Shown one piece after another: positions 45,119 to 57,370 of a stretch of DNA of 64,000 bases. The position numbers were made by a program, and so were the translations under genes. The notes under the pieces are model-generated. The model did no database searches. It saw only the letters and a list, made by a program, of their open reading frames with translations, and was not told the origin of the DNA. Origin of the DNA: Astrocystis sublimbata (lineage: Eukaryota > Ascomycota > Sordariomycetes > Xylariales > Xylariaceae); contig JAJNNY010000029.1 of NCBI GenBank assembly GCA_022453515.1, positions 1 to 64,000 of the forward strand, in the 5' to 3' direction. Position 1 is the stretch's first letter; every line of letters begins with the position of its first letter.

Positions 45119-48100
45119 ATGCCTCCTCACATGCCGCGCAAGCGGTTAAGGTCACCAGATGGCGATAAACCCAAGGCAAATATTAAATTGACCCCTGTAG
45201 CTAAACCTTCTACAAGAAAACAAACGTTATGGGACGACCTCGACTCGGCATCCAAGAAGGGGTCGGCGGAGAAGACCAGAGCGGCCATTCAACAAATGCA
45301 TGAGGACGATGATGACGATAGCACCTCACTCAGCTCACTGTCAGATACCCAATTCGAGGATGTCCCTGCACCCAAACGCCAGAAAACCAGCCACGACGAC
45401 TCTGATGATGCCGAGGACATGGAATTTGAAGACGTTCCGTCTCATGAGCAACAAACCCAACTAGGACCAGAACCGGAGATGGGCGATTTAGAACTGACCT
45501 TGTATCAAGACAATCGACCCACGCCCCTGGCCAGTGAGCTCGGGAAGAAAGGGCCGTCAAAGAGAGAGAAAGCAATTCGTATTGCCACTCACTGTATACA
45601 TGTCCAGTTCCTACTGTGGCACAATGCGGTGCGCAATTCATGGTTGTGCGACCAAGAAGTCCAAGCTATTCTACTCTCTCATCTCCCACCGAGGTTATGG
45701 GAGGAGTTCGACAGATGGAGACGCAGCAGCGGACTAGAAGTCCCCGAACGTCCTTCAAAGCCCGCCGCCAGGGTTCAAAAGACTACTAAGGGGAAAGGGA
45801 GGCAGAGGTCGAATCAGCCAACCAGAGACTGGAGCGAAGCAGCTGATCGCCTGGAGAAGGGGGTCCCAGATATGAGCCAGGGAGACCCTCTTTTTAGGCT
45901 GATGAAAGGCCTAGTCTCCTGGTGGAAGCAGCGATTCCGCATCACGGCTCCAGGGTTGCGCAAATGGGGTTACATGAACGCAAGGAGGCTTGGCAAGTTG
46001 AGGGCTGCGTTCGAAAAGGAAGATCACGATGAAGAAAGATTTGGGGAACGGATCAGCAACATCGATGAATTCCGGCAGCGAGCCCTAGACTGCACTGGCA
46101 GCCGAGATACCGGCGCGCAGCTTTTTACCGCGCTTTTGCGGGGTTTAGGGGTTGAGGCGCGTGGTGAGTTGTTCAACAAACTTTCCATTTCCTTAGTCTT
46201 AAATGCATCGATACCCATGCTTGAGGTTGGCACTCATATATACTAATTTCTGATATAAGTGGTTGCGAATATTCAATCACTAGGCTTTGGATGGAGTAAG
46301 GTAGAAGAAGCCGACGAGGAGCATCAGCAGCATGAAAGTAGCAAGAAACCAGACCAACCCAAAGTGAAGACGAAAGCTACCAAAGGAAGAAAGGCCGCAG
46401 ACATCAAACCGGCTAGACGTCAAACGAGGAAGTCCGATAAAGAGGCACTCAAAATGGACCTAGACGAATCAGATGAATACGCAGAACCCATCGACGATAG
46501 TGAGGACGATTCATCCATTGTGGACGTAACAGCGAATATGATTCCTAAGAAACCTGTGGCAAAGCTCTACGACAACGACTTGGAGTTTCCTCACTTTTGG
46601 ACAGAAGTTCTGTCTCCAATAACAAACAAGTACGTCGCGGTGGATCCTATAGTCAAATCCGTCGTGGGCACGAACCGCGACTTGGTTGAATCTCTCGAGC
46701 CAAGAGGCGGTAAAGCGGATAAAGCTAGGCAAATAATGGCTTATTGTGTGGCTTTTTCGCAGGACGGTACTGCAAAGGATGTGACAATTCGTTACCTGAA
46801 GAAACAGATCTTTCCAGGGAAGACGAAGGGTGTCCGATTATCGGACGAAAAGATCCCGGTATACAACAAAAGTGGCAAGATTCGACGTTATGAGCAATTC
46901 AATTGGTTCAAATCAGTCATGCGAGGGTATAGTAGGGGCGACAAAAGACACCCTATTACCGAAGCCGATGAAATGGAAGAAGCAGTCGACTTGAAGGCGG
47001 CCCAGCCCCAAAAGAGAAAAATCAAGGAAGGAGAAGAGACCTTGCAGTACTATAAGTCATCAAAAGAATTTGTTCTAGCGCGGCACCTGAAGCGAGAGGA
47101 AGCGTTACTCCCAAATGCTGCCCCCGCCAAGGTGTTCCGTAACAAGGGGAAAGGAGGCAAGGTCGACGAGGAGGATGTTTATCTCCGAAAAGATGTTGTA
47201 CCCGTCAAAAGCGCTGAGACATGGCATAAGCAAGGCCGCGCTCCATTCGACGATGCCCAGCCATTGAAGCATGCCCCATACCGAGCAGCAACGACTAATC
47301 GGCGCAGAGAGATTGCGGAAGCCGAGGCCGCAACTGGCCAGAAAGTATTACAGCCACTATACAGCTTCGAGCAGACCGACTGGATCATTCCGGATCCCAT
47401 TGTAGATGGGAAAATTCCAAAGAATGAATATGGCAATATCGATATGTTTGCGGAACATATGTGCCCTGAAGGCGCCGTGCACGTCCCGTATCGTGGCGCT
47501 GTACGTATCTGCAAACGACTCGAAATCGATTTTGCTGAAGCTGTTGTCGGATTCGAATTCGGTCATCGTATGGCTGTTCCAGTTATCCAGGGGGTTGTCA
47601 TCGCCCAAGAACACCACGAGCATCTCTTAGAGGAACTAGAGAAATTTGAGGCAGAGCGCGCGAGGAAGGAAGACGAAAAGCGCAGGAAGGCTGCCTTGAG
47701 CACCTGGCGGCGGTTCCTCATGGGCTTACGGATTGCAGAGAGAATACACCAAGACTACGGGCACTTAGACGAGTCTGTCGATGTCCTGGGCCATGAAGGC
47801 GAGAACAACAACGATGCGATGGACGACGCTCATGATGAGGATATGGCCGGGGGCTTTCTGCCTGAAGGATACGAAGAAGAGGAAGAGGACGTTTTAGAGA
47901 AATCAGAGCCACGCCAAACCTCAGGATTTTTCGCTACAAATGAGCCCTACGACGAAGACAATGAGGGCGAAGACCCTTTTGAAGTAGAGTACCATGGCAA
48001 TGCCACAGAAAACAATACGGAACAATCACAAGAGGCCGTTGCTGACGACGCTTTGAACGGCGAGCCTGAGTCCGACTTTGAGGAAGTTACGACAACGACG

Positions 48101-48241
48101 TTGAAGAAGGCAGCACCGAAGCCAAAGTCGAAAGTGAGACAATCGACCCGCCGGCGAACAAGAAGGAAGCTAGTTGAGCCTTCAGATGAGGAAGACGATG
48201 AGGATGACGGTGATTTCAGATTATCAGATGGCGACAATTAA
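45119..48241 (+). CDS. rad4: Rad4/XPC DNA-damage recognition protein
   Basis: Two exons, 45119-46163 and 46260-48241, give 1008 residues. The intron has a GTGAGT donor and an AAG acceptor; it joins GLGVEAR to VVANIQSLGFGWSK, the conserved Rad4 junction. The N-terminus is charged and disordered with nuclear signals (PRKRLRS). A transglutaminase-like fold spans roughly residues 150-520 (HNAVRNSWLCDQEVQ, FPHFWTEVLSPITNKYVAVDPIV). The beta-hairpin domains follow: BHD1 near 608 (FVLARHLKREE), BHD2 (DVYLRKDVVPVKSAETWHKQGR), BHD3 near 714-800 (GNIDMFAEHMCPEGAVHVPYRG, DFAEAVVGFEFG). The tail is acidic and then basic. Rad4/XPC binds distorted DNA and starts global genome nucleotide excision repair with Rad23. 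All expected domains are present. Confidence 0.95.
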
Positions 48242-51200
48242 TCGATAATTCATAATTCATAATTCATAATTCATGATCTATAATCCTGGATATATCAACA
48301 CAATTTTATCTCATGCCAGGTGACCGGGTCATACTGCCAACAACGGGAGTTACATTTTGAGGCTGTGAGTTCTAGACTGGTTGCGGGTATTAGTTGGCCC
48401 TGGTCGTGTCCCTAGCCCCCCGAGGCAGGCATGAAACGGAACAGGTCTATCTAGGTATGGTACGGTACCGATTGTTTACGACACTGGAATATCACGTTAC
48501 TACTGATGGAGTTGATCTATCTTGCGCTTTGCTAACTCACTCCTCAGAGAGCCAGCAGTTTGGGACAGGTACATGTGGACTCTAGAGTGTGTCATATGAC
48601 ATCCTGCCACCGAAAACGTCAAAGACTGCAATAATCTAAGAACAGCACGTCTTGACCGTACCATCAACATCGATCAACAGTGAAACCTGCTAGCAAAGTT
48701 CACTACTAGTTCGGGTACAAATAAGAGAGGTTGGCGGGTGAGAAGTTAAAACGAGGATACTTACTGTACCAGCTCGCATTTTCACATTCTCCCATCCACG
48801 CATATAGCATGCAGCCTTGCGTCTGCCATGTCCTATTCGCATTCTCTACTCGGCGCTACGTGATCTCTTATCTCGAACAAGCATTTTCACGGAAGAATGT
48901 ATTCGCAGTCTTCCCCCATATCGACTTGCGTATCTGGTCCTCAGCTAGACCCATTAGGCTTATCGCCAAATATTGGTATGAGGAACAGCAATGTCTCTCA
49001 GCTAAAATCATTGTCGTATGGCGACACCAAGCTGCTAAACAGGGTAGTAGGCTCGAGGCTCGAGGGTTATCAAGCGCATCGTCGATGCTGTCAACTATTG
49101 TAACACCATTCGCCTAGTTCCGTTTGCGCTTTGAAGATTGCCATATGGACCCTATAGTCCATATGTCCGCGAAACATAGCGCGATGAGCCTATTTACAGC
49201 CTCATACGATATGGTGGTAGATAATCTCGAATCGATAAGTCCCTTGCGGCAAGCGATCCCCGTCGTTGACCCCCAATACCATCAGACCATGTAACAGAGT
49301 CTCTGCATCCTGAATCCTTGTCGTACGTTTGCTGGGTACTTTATGTGCCACCTCGCTTGGTGGTTACCTTCCCGTCGACCGAGAGGCCACGCCTTAGTGT
49401 TTTATAGATGCTAAGCACTGAGCAGACGGAGACGGGCCTTACCGCCTATCGTGCCTTTTGTGGGTATCACAGGCGGGTATTGTACGCGACGTCAATGCTC
49501 TCTTATCCAATATAGCTGTAGCTATACTAGGAACTGCAACGAGCGAAAATCAGGCATTTCACCGGAATTTTGATGGTTATGATCCATTAAGAGAATCCCA
49601 ACCCCAACCTGGAAGATGACCATATTCGAGCTCCTTGTGTGGAAAGTGCCCAGGCAAATGTTTACAGCTGCACTGATATTTCACCATACCACGCGGCAAA
49701 ATTATCCGAACCAAGATTCTTATCGCTCCGGACAGTTCTGGATCACTTGGTGTGACTCGGCGTGGATGCTCTAGTAGCGCTGCCTTTTCTCATCATACGA
49801 GTATCAGGCCGGAACAGATCTGTCTGTTCGCAGCTATCAAGCCGTGCATACGCAAGCTTGTGGCCAGAAGTGCTGTTGCAGGAAATATCGGTAGAGTGAG
49901 TGCAAGCCCGCTCGCTAGTGTTCTGGAATGGATGAACTTCCATCGAGATGCTATCTGGTGACATCGCCGCCACATCGAGCGTAGGGCAGCACAAAACGGC
50001 AGGAATAGCCAGGAAGCGAGGAACTACAGTCCCTAAGAGGTACGATGGAAATCCTCCTGCATAATATATGCATGACAAGAAAGATACTGCTACCTCTTTT
50101 TTCCCGGACTCCGTTTTATTCGTGGCGATGGTCTAAGCCTCCGCGTGTTCCGCGTCCAGGTCAGTGAGGACCATCGCTAGGCACCTGCCGCAGACCAGGT
50201 ACCGAGAGAGATGTGTGATAGATGGGACCTACGAGTAGACACGTTTGTTAAAATGTTTCGTTCCATAAGAGACCTGCATCATGAAGGAACAGCGCTACTG
50301 CCCCCGAGCGGCTGAGGGCTGCGGCATAGGGACGATCAGCCATGTGTTGGCTTCAGCCAATGGCAAGGTGCCCCGTTCGACGCACATGTGGAAACTTCAG
50401 CAAATGGCAGATGGGGGGGACAAGGGGTGACAAGGATCGTCTCAACAGCTCCAAACTAGAATCGCGATTTCCAGACCTTCGGAGAATTATCCACTCTGAC
50501 CCTGGTGAGGCTATCTGCACAGGCTGCACCACAGTCTCAAGGTATCCATGCCGGAACAAGGATACTGCTTTCACATGCTTGGTCGAGCAGTATGTTGCAC
50601 ATACGAGTACTCGTACACACTACTCTATTCAGGCAGTATGCAGCGAGTTGCCGCATAGCTGCCGTGCAAATCCCACGGGACAAGAATTGCCAATCGATGC
50701 AATGGTCGATTGTCGCGGATCCTCACCGACGATTGTTGCTCATACCAGCAGCTTCCTTTCGGATTGACCGGAGTGTTAACTTGTCCATGGGCGTGGAATT
50801 CTCGAGGAGCCAGAGCTATGATCGGAGAAACGCGGGAGCTCCGCCGTGAGCAGGCGGATTCCACTGCTCATGCTTGGCGGCTTCTGGCGGCTCCTCCCGA
50901 TCATACGAGCAAAGCATCCCGCTTGGACTTGGCCCAGGCAATATCAGGATTGCGACCGATATGACCACGAAACACGCCACCCCTGGATCAGATCTAGTTT
51001 CTTCAGGTTCTGCAACAGTGGACTTCCGCTGGACCGTAATTACATGTTGTTGCGACGGAGTCAGACGAGAATGGCACGGAGACCGCCCTGGACGTACGTG
51101 TAATCAATAATCCGTCGAACAATGCCTGGCGCCAGCACACTGTCACTTGACCATGACACGGAAAATTTCCCATAGGGTTGGCGTCAGAAGATGGGACGGG

Positions 51201-51392
51201 GCCAAGCGAAGCCTTGTGAGAAGGAGGACTCATGGTTTGTATATAATGCTGGCATGTAAGGCTGCAATGCAATGGATTTTTCCTTTGCTCACCAGAACAT
51301 TTACACATTGTGACCATCAATCCAATCAAAACATTCTATCTGCGATCAGCATCATCGAGTTACCCAAATAGGCAACCCACATATCAGCACCA
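48242..51392. other. Intergenic, 3.1 kb, no supported gene
   Basis: Starts with four copies of a 7-bp ATAATTC unit (about 48245-48275) just after the rad4 stop. Several 60-140 codon frames occur around 48731-51330, but none has a recognisable motif or a consistent spliced partner. Confidence 0.5.
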
Positions 51393-52220
51393 ATGCAAGG
51401 CGACATCTTTCAGCTCGAACAATTGACCAGCCAGATGGCTGTGCCAAAGCCTCAGCCTGCCGCTGTTGCATCTGCCAGACCTCAGAACGGTCAAGAAGTC
51501 TCCATCTACAACGAGGACGACTTGTCACACTTGCTATATGTTAGCAACAAGCAACACCACCACCACCATCGCCACCACCATCATCAACGACCCCAGCCGT
51601 TTGTCCACCCTGCCGATAACGGTACGGTCTTGGTGAACGAGATGGAATACAACACGCCCGACCTGAGCGACTGCGAGTCCTGCGATGGCTCCGACTCGGG
51701 AACAGACATGGAGGACCCCTTAACGCCCCCTACCGAACTCGACGAGACTGCCCTCGAGGCGTACCGTCGCAAGGGCCGTCGCAACGCCTTGGGCCCCGAC
51801 TACGGGTTTCCCGTCTTCCTGGGCCGCCAGGACGAGGAATGGCAGGCACCGGAGGTCCTCACACCCACCGCAGTACCCCAGACGATCCCCGCCGCTCCGG
51901 CTCAGAAGGCGGAAGAGATCCCTGCGTCGGGACATGTCGATGTCACCAAGGGTCCTCTGATGTCATGGTGGCCGCAGCGCCTCGAAACCATGAGGAACGA
52001 CTGGGCCATCGAGAACTTGGAGTGGAAGCTGGCCATCGAGAAGGAGAAGCTCAAGGAGCGCGAGCGCGAGAGCGGCGTCGTCTTGAGCGGCACCAAGAAG
52101 CCCTACGACGGCGACTACAGCACAAGACATGTCGCCAACGTCGAAGGCTGCATGATGAACTGGTGGCCTGCGCCTCTTGACACACTCGAGCACGAGTGGA
52201 GCGAGCGTTTCTACGAATAA
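51393..52220 (+). CDS. Unknown protein with duplicated WWP-x2-L-[ED]-T motif
   Basis: One intronless frame of 275 residues starting at ATG 51393. I do not recognise the family. The N-terminal part is Gln/Pro/Ala-rich, followed by a His-rich tract (HHHHHRHHHH at about 56-65), then a Ser/Asp-rich acidic stretch (DLSDCESCDGSDSGTD). In the C-terminal half the motif occurs twice: GPLMSWWPQRLETMRNDW (about 189-206) and GCMMNWWPAPLDTLEHEW (about 252-269), separated by a charged helix rich in Glu and Lys (LAIEKEKLKERERESG). Such paired Trp motifs may be short binding modules. No signal peptide or membrane segment. The clean codon structure and the repeated motif support a real gene. Confidence 0.7.
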   Translation: MQGDIFQLEQLTSQMAVPKPQPAAVASARPQNGQEVSIYNEDDLSHLLYVSNKQHHHHHRHHHHQRPQPFVHPADNGTVLVNEMEYNTPDLSDCESCDGSDSGTDMEDPLTPPTELDETALEAYRRKGRRNALGPDYGFPVFLGRQDEEWQAPEVLTPTAVPQTIPAAPAQKAEEIPASGHVDVTKGPLMSWWPQRLETMRNDWAIENLEWKLAIEKEKLKERERESGVVLSGTKKPYDGDYSTRHVANVEGCMMNWWPAPLDTLEHEWSERFYE

Positions 52221-53015
52221 GGGACCGTCACGACCATCCCAATTTGAACATATCCAGCCACGAGCAGGGATCTACTGTTTTATTTACGACATCATTCTGC
52301 ATTTTACGGCTGGCAAAAGGCGTTCCGGAGGGGCTTATGGGAACGAAAAGGGAGAGGCTTGCTTTGCTCGAATCTAAGTATGGCTCATGAAGAAAAAACG
52401 AAAGACAGCGGAGGAAGGCGATGATACCCCTTGAACGAGATCCCGTTCTACTACCAACAATATGCTTTATCGAGGTTGTCGTGTTTCACCTTTTTGGAGA
52501 GAAGCGGTTTCGTTTTGTGAAGGAAAGCATTTGGTACGACTGGCACGAGTTCTTTCGATTCTTTTTCTACCATTTTATAAAAGTAGAATTGGACTTGTGT
52601 GAGGGGTTGCAGAAACATGCATTAGAAGAGCCAGCATAGTCTCTCGAAGACGTTCATCATAGGAAAGAAATTACTCTTATCACTTATACATTGAATGTCT
52701 CATATTGGTTGTGTGCCTGTAAATTAATGTAGAGGACGGGAACCCTATCGCTTCTGCAGCTCAAGATAGAGACCCGCGGAATACTCATCGCAAATTGCAG
52801 TGTTGAGAAGCCATTGTGGTATGGGCGTTCGTATATGTACTCACAAGTTAAAGCGGCACAGCCCAAGATACTGGTGTCCGCTCTCATCCACCACTTGGTC
52901 TGGTCTATACGCAAAATTTAGTCACAGCTTGTTGTTCTGTGCATATAAGGAGGCGCAAATAGACAACAAGCAATAGCCAGGTTCTTCCAAACTTAAATTA
53001 TTCAGATGCCACAGG
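52221..53015. other. Convergent intergenic region
   Basis: 3' flanks of the WWP-motif gene and the PhzF-like gene. No gene seen. Confidence 0.5.
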
Positions 53016-54181
53016 CTAGGCGTCAACCTGTAGAGTTCCCTTCATAACCACGACGGCATTCCCACCAAGATACACCTCACCCAGCTCACCCCGTCCATCC
53101 AGCGTCGTATCGACATTAATGACACTCTTCCGCCCCATCTCGACCCCCTGCGTGACCTGGAACCTCGTATCTATCTTCTCCTGTGTGAGCGTGAGGTACG
53201 CACACAGCGCCGTCGCCGCGCTGCCCGTAGCCGGATCCTCGAAGCCGAGCTCGACCATGCGCGTCCGCAGGCACTTGACGTTGTTCGCCTGCGCACTCGC
53301 GGCGTCTTCGGCGTAGTAGTACCGCATGACGAGGCCCTCGCGCCACCCCTCGTCCAGCAGCGGGGCATCGAGTGAGGCGAAGTCGAGGCTGAGGATCTTG
53401 ACCTGGCCCAGCAGCTCGATAGACGGCAGCGGCACGAGCACGACGCTCATACCCTTCACGATGCTGAACACGGGCGCGTCGAGCTCCGCCTCACGGATGG
53501 CCAGGTCCTGGTGCAGCCCGTCGGCCGAGGGCGACAGCACGTCCCGCAGCGTTTTCGCGTGCAAGTGTGTGCTATGCGGGATCTGCGCGCGGATTCCCTG
53601 CGGGACAGAGGATGCCTCGATGCCGATGGGCCCGGCCTTACTGGCGAGCGTGTGCACGCCCTCGCCGCCCTCGAGATGGGATCGCACGAACACCGCCGTG
53701 CCGATGGTGGGGTGGCCGGCGAACGGAAGCTCTCGCTGGATGGTGAAGATGTCTATTTCGCGGCTATCCGAGCCTGAGTTACTTGTGTCTACCGATCTCC
53801 CACGTTCGCATCAGTCGCGATCGTAACATCGTCGTTGCTGCAGAAATAGCCATGTTTCTTCGTGTTAAGTGCACTAGGACGACAAGCACATACCATCGTG
53901 AAGAAACACCGTCTCGGAGAGGTTGAACTCCTTCGCGATCTTCTGCTTTACAGACTGTGTCAGACGATCGCGGAGCGACGCTGGGACCCGCACAACTGCG
54001 AGAGGGTTGCCCTCGAGCTGTTTGGTCGCTACAAGGATGTCAGCTGTCAGATTCCCCCTCCCATGGAATCGAGCATGTGATAATGTCAGAGCTTGTTGCA
54101 ACAAAACATCTTGCAATTCTTATTAGTAATCTTTTATAGGCACTTACTGAAAACGTCCAGAGTTGTAAAGGGAAACTCCAT
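53016..54181 (-). CDS. PhzF-like epimerase/isomerase
   Basis: Three exons on the minus strand (54148-54181, 53894-54028, 53016-53788) give 313 residues. The start MEFPFTTLDVFTTKQLEGNPLAVV is typical of the phenazine-biosynthesis-like PhzF family. The catalytic glutamate region KEFNLSETVF, the second half-site motif PFAGHPTIGTAVFV, and the C-terminal GFEDPATGSAATAL are all present, so the diaminopimelate-epimerase-like double domain looks complete and active. The last intron has two possible acceptors (TAG at 53789-53791 or CAG slightly downstream), both in phase. Fungal members are common, cytosolic and of unknown substrate; there is no other phenazine gene nearby, so a role in phenazine synthesis is not implied. 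Confidence 0.87.
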
Positions 54182-54757
54182 AACTGCGTAGGTATCTTTG
54201 GAAGGTTCTTGCTAAATGACGGATGAATAGAGACGGCGTATTGATCAGTATGAAGGTAAGAGAGTCGGAAGCTGAATAATGTGCGGTCGCATCAGTATGT
54301 TGTCAAGAAGGGCGTCTTATACATTTGTATGACTAACATCGTGACTGTGCAGCGGATACCGGCGCCTATTGCGCCATTTACATAGCATCGTCTTATCTGG
54401 ATGTCCCGACAAGCAGAGTTGGAGTTCTAAGCCATTGCTCACTGGTCTTGCATCCTAATGTAGTAAGCAATAAACAGTGAAATGCCTACAACTATGACGT
54501 CCTTCCCTCGTGGTAGCCGCATTAGAGTCCATAGTGCAAGAGAAAAGAGGATGCGTCTATTGATAGAACATGATTCATCTGTCATGCTTTTTACCCAAGA
54601 TACGCAATCTTGAATATTTGTATACGCAACAATGCATTCCTGGCCTCGGGGTTCAGCATACATGCGCATGTGATCTCCTCCGATAAATGCCAAGTTGCTA
54701 AAAGGTCGGAGACACACCCGATCTAACGGTCTACTGTCACTTCACGCTACCTTCTGG
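54182..54757. other. Intergenic
   Basis: Upstream of the PhzF-like gene, downstream of the channel gene. Nothing seen. Confidence 0.5.
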
Positions 54758-57370
54758 TCAGGTACGAACGATGTTCACTGCCTCAGTGGGCTGAATAGCG
54801 ACGACCAATGCCGTTAAGCGATCGATCTTGGCCGACAATTCCGCGATTTGCACCTCGACATTCGTCGGCGCATCCATGGAATCGTCCTCTGCATGAGCCT
54901 GTCGCTTCTGCTGATTGACCCACTCAGAGCTAGTCGGCCGTGGTGAAGGCATTCGGGGTTGATAACCAGAGAGAGGTCTCCTCGAAGGCGCGGCAACGTG
55001 TCTCTTTGGATAGTCTCGTTGCGACCCGTGGAAGGTGTCGGCAATGCCTATGCTTAGTTTGCTTGCTACCCACTCGTACAACTGAATCAACCCCACGATT
55101 GGAGCATGAGTTGCGCGCAGGAGCACAATCCGGCCATGACGAAGTGTGTCGGCAGATGCGAATAGCCGAAGTGGGCGGAAAATGATGAGCGCTAGCAGGT
55201 TGAACGGTGCTGATGTTGTACTCTGTCAGCATTGCACGTATTCAATGAACGCACGATGCCACTTACGGTAGAAGTGGGTGAGCCTATTGCTAGTCGACGC
55301 CTCGAGTACATATACGGAATATACATAGAGATACTCTTCTCTAGCATGTGTAATGACTCTACTGAAACTATTGCTGAGCATACCAGTCAACGAACCCATG
55401 AGGAGAATGGATGACATGGTCACGAATAGGAACATGAGCGGAGGACCTATGATATTTGCATTAGCTTAGAACAGGGTTGGGATATCATGCGCGCAATCTC
55501 ACCGAAGACTGGATCAATCTGGTCCATCACATCGAAGCCAACAAAGCTGGAACCGAAAAATATCTTGCTGACAATCATGGCCATGTGTCGGTAACTGAAC
55601 GACTCTCTGCCAACCAACGAGAACGTCGTTAGGAAGCCAAGGTACACAACCACCACTTTAGACCGTGCGTCAGTCAATATACTCATAGTCAACGAGATTT
55701 CTCAGCTTGCAAAGGCTTTGCTACGGAATGGATTGAGCGGCGCATGTCCCCCCACCCTGCATCCTAACTTACCAAGGACCATGAATTTCAGGAAATCGGT
55801 GCCCATTGCTTTGAGACACGGAATCAAAGTCCCCCAGTATGGTGATAGGCTGAGAATTGAGAAAACTCGTGGAACCATAAAGAGCGCTTCCAGTGCTAGG
55901 ACGTTGAAGGCAACGTCTACGAGAACATAATCTTTTTTATACAATCCGATGCACCCTAAAGATCCATGTCAGCTGATGACCACATAGCCTGCTCTAACGG
56001 CATCAAGGCCGCAGGATGCGTACTTAGTATGAAGTACATCAGGCCAATTGCAATCATGGTCATGTCGAATATATTCCAGACATCGGCGGCGTAGAAGATC
56101 GATCCCGCGTCTATGTATTCGCTCACTTCATCGTAAGCAAAAGCCGCAAACCATAAGTATAGGAGAATCTCTCTGGGGGTGATGGCATATCGATTTTGCT
56201 CAATGAGGACACCATAATATAAGACCAGGAAGCCACAGAAGAAGGCGATCTCGTAAGCTTTGAGGTACCTGGGAACACGGAGGCGTGAGAAGGGGTCGGC
56301 CGTGTTGTGATTATAGAAACGTGGTTTCTTTCTCGAATGGGCGGAGAGTTGGTCCCAGAATATAATTTCACCGTTCCAGATTCCGGTTATGATTTTCTGA
56401 ACTATGTGTTGACTGAGGAAGCGCTTCGCATCTGCGACCGCTGCGATCTCCAGAGCGTTCAGATGAGCAAAGGGAAGCGTCGGATCATCGTCCTCATTGC
56501 CCTCTTCGTTCTCGATCTCAGTAGCATGCCGACTCATGGTCAGCTTAGATACTGAATCCAACAGCTCGGAACGTCTGATAGAGCCGCGTCTAGCGTCGCT
56601 CAGGAGATCAGGCCGGCTGGGAGATGCAGACGAGGCGCCGGCCCTTCCCAAGAGTGCAGTCCGCTCATTCTCACTCTCCACCGCACACTCCTCATCCGCA
56701 GCTGCAGCTGCAGCATCTTGGACAGAAGGGTCAGGAAGCTCGTATAAACAAAAGTCGACAACTTCACGCTCTGACAGGCGAGTCAAGAATCTCCATGCAA
56801 CAATCTCACAGGCATTAGCTCGGGCATTGCTGAGCCCCCTGCCGTCAGCAATGGCACCATAGTGCCACCTCAGGGCTCTATTTCATCCATAGATTAGTTT
56901 CTGGATAACAAGGGTATATATTCAACTCGTTTTGCATTTTCGTAGTGGTCGCGCAAGTGCTACGGGTAGCGTAGCCGGCAGCAGAGACTGATGAAGGAGA
57001 CCAAGAACAGGATGACAACGTACAACAAGGCATTAACAATGGCGGGATTCGTAACCTCGAGGCTCAGGTACTCGACCAGACTATGAAGTTCGTCCCCAAC
57101 GGAAGTGGTGCGCAATTGCTCAAAAGTCGCTGGCACATATATGACTGCGGTGATGTAACTAGGAGAACATCTCTGTCAATCAAACGTAGCAAGCAATATG
57201 ATAATGATAAGCAAAAGACGGAGAGCATACGAGGATATCTTCTTGACGACATCCCGAAAGGAGTCACCATGTGCAATGTTAGGCAAGTCGACGTCACTAT
57301 GCTCCGAGACGTGATGCGGAGAAGCAAGCCGCTCCCGAGGGGCGGGAAGGGACCTGACGCGCAGGGGCAT
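54758..57370 (-). CDS. YVC1/TRP-type cation channel
   Basis: Seven exons on the minus strand (57231-57370, 57024-57158, 56877-56024, 55955-55773, 55655-55503, 55446-55267, 55209-54758) give 698 residues with consistent phase. The N-terminal cytosolic region has the fungal linker helices YVPATFEQLRTTS, NPAIVNALLALRWHYG and ARANACEIVAWRFLTRLSE. The channel part follows: FSRLRVPRYLKAYEIAFFCGF, YLWFAAFAYDEVSEYIDAG, IFDMTMIAIGLMYF, LALEALFMVPRVFSILS, FLKFMVLVVVVYLGFLTTFSL, IFFGSSFVGFDV (pore region) and MSSILLMGSLTGMLSNSF, then a TRP-like segment (HAREEYLYVYSVYVLEAST). The family includes the vacuolar TRP channel Yvc1, which releases Ca2+ on osmotic or oxidative stress. The C-terminus ends in a coiled coil (VQIAELSAKIDRLTALV), a possible oligomerisation element. 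The 55656-55658 acceptor is AAG. Confidence 0.85.

Noticed and set aside
48731..49117. 128-codon open frame in the 3.1-kb gap after rad4
   Set aside because: No known motif, biased composition, and start codon context and splice partners are lacking.
56136..57100. Separate small membrane-protein gene ending in ILFLVSFISLCC
   Set aside because: That reading runs through an intron; splicing at GTACGT (57018-57023) joins the upstream exon to the YVC1-like channel in phase and matches the family.
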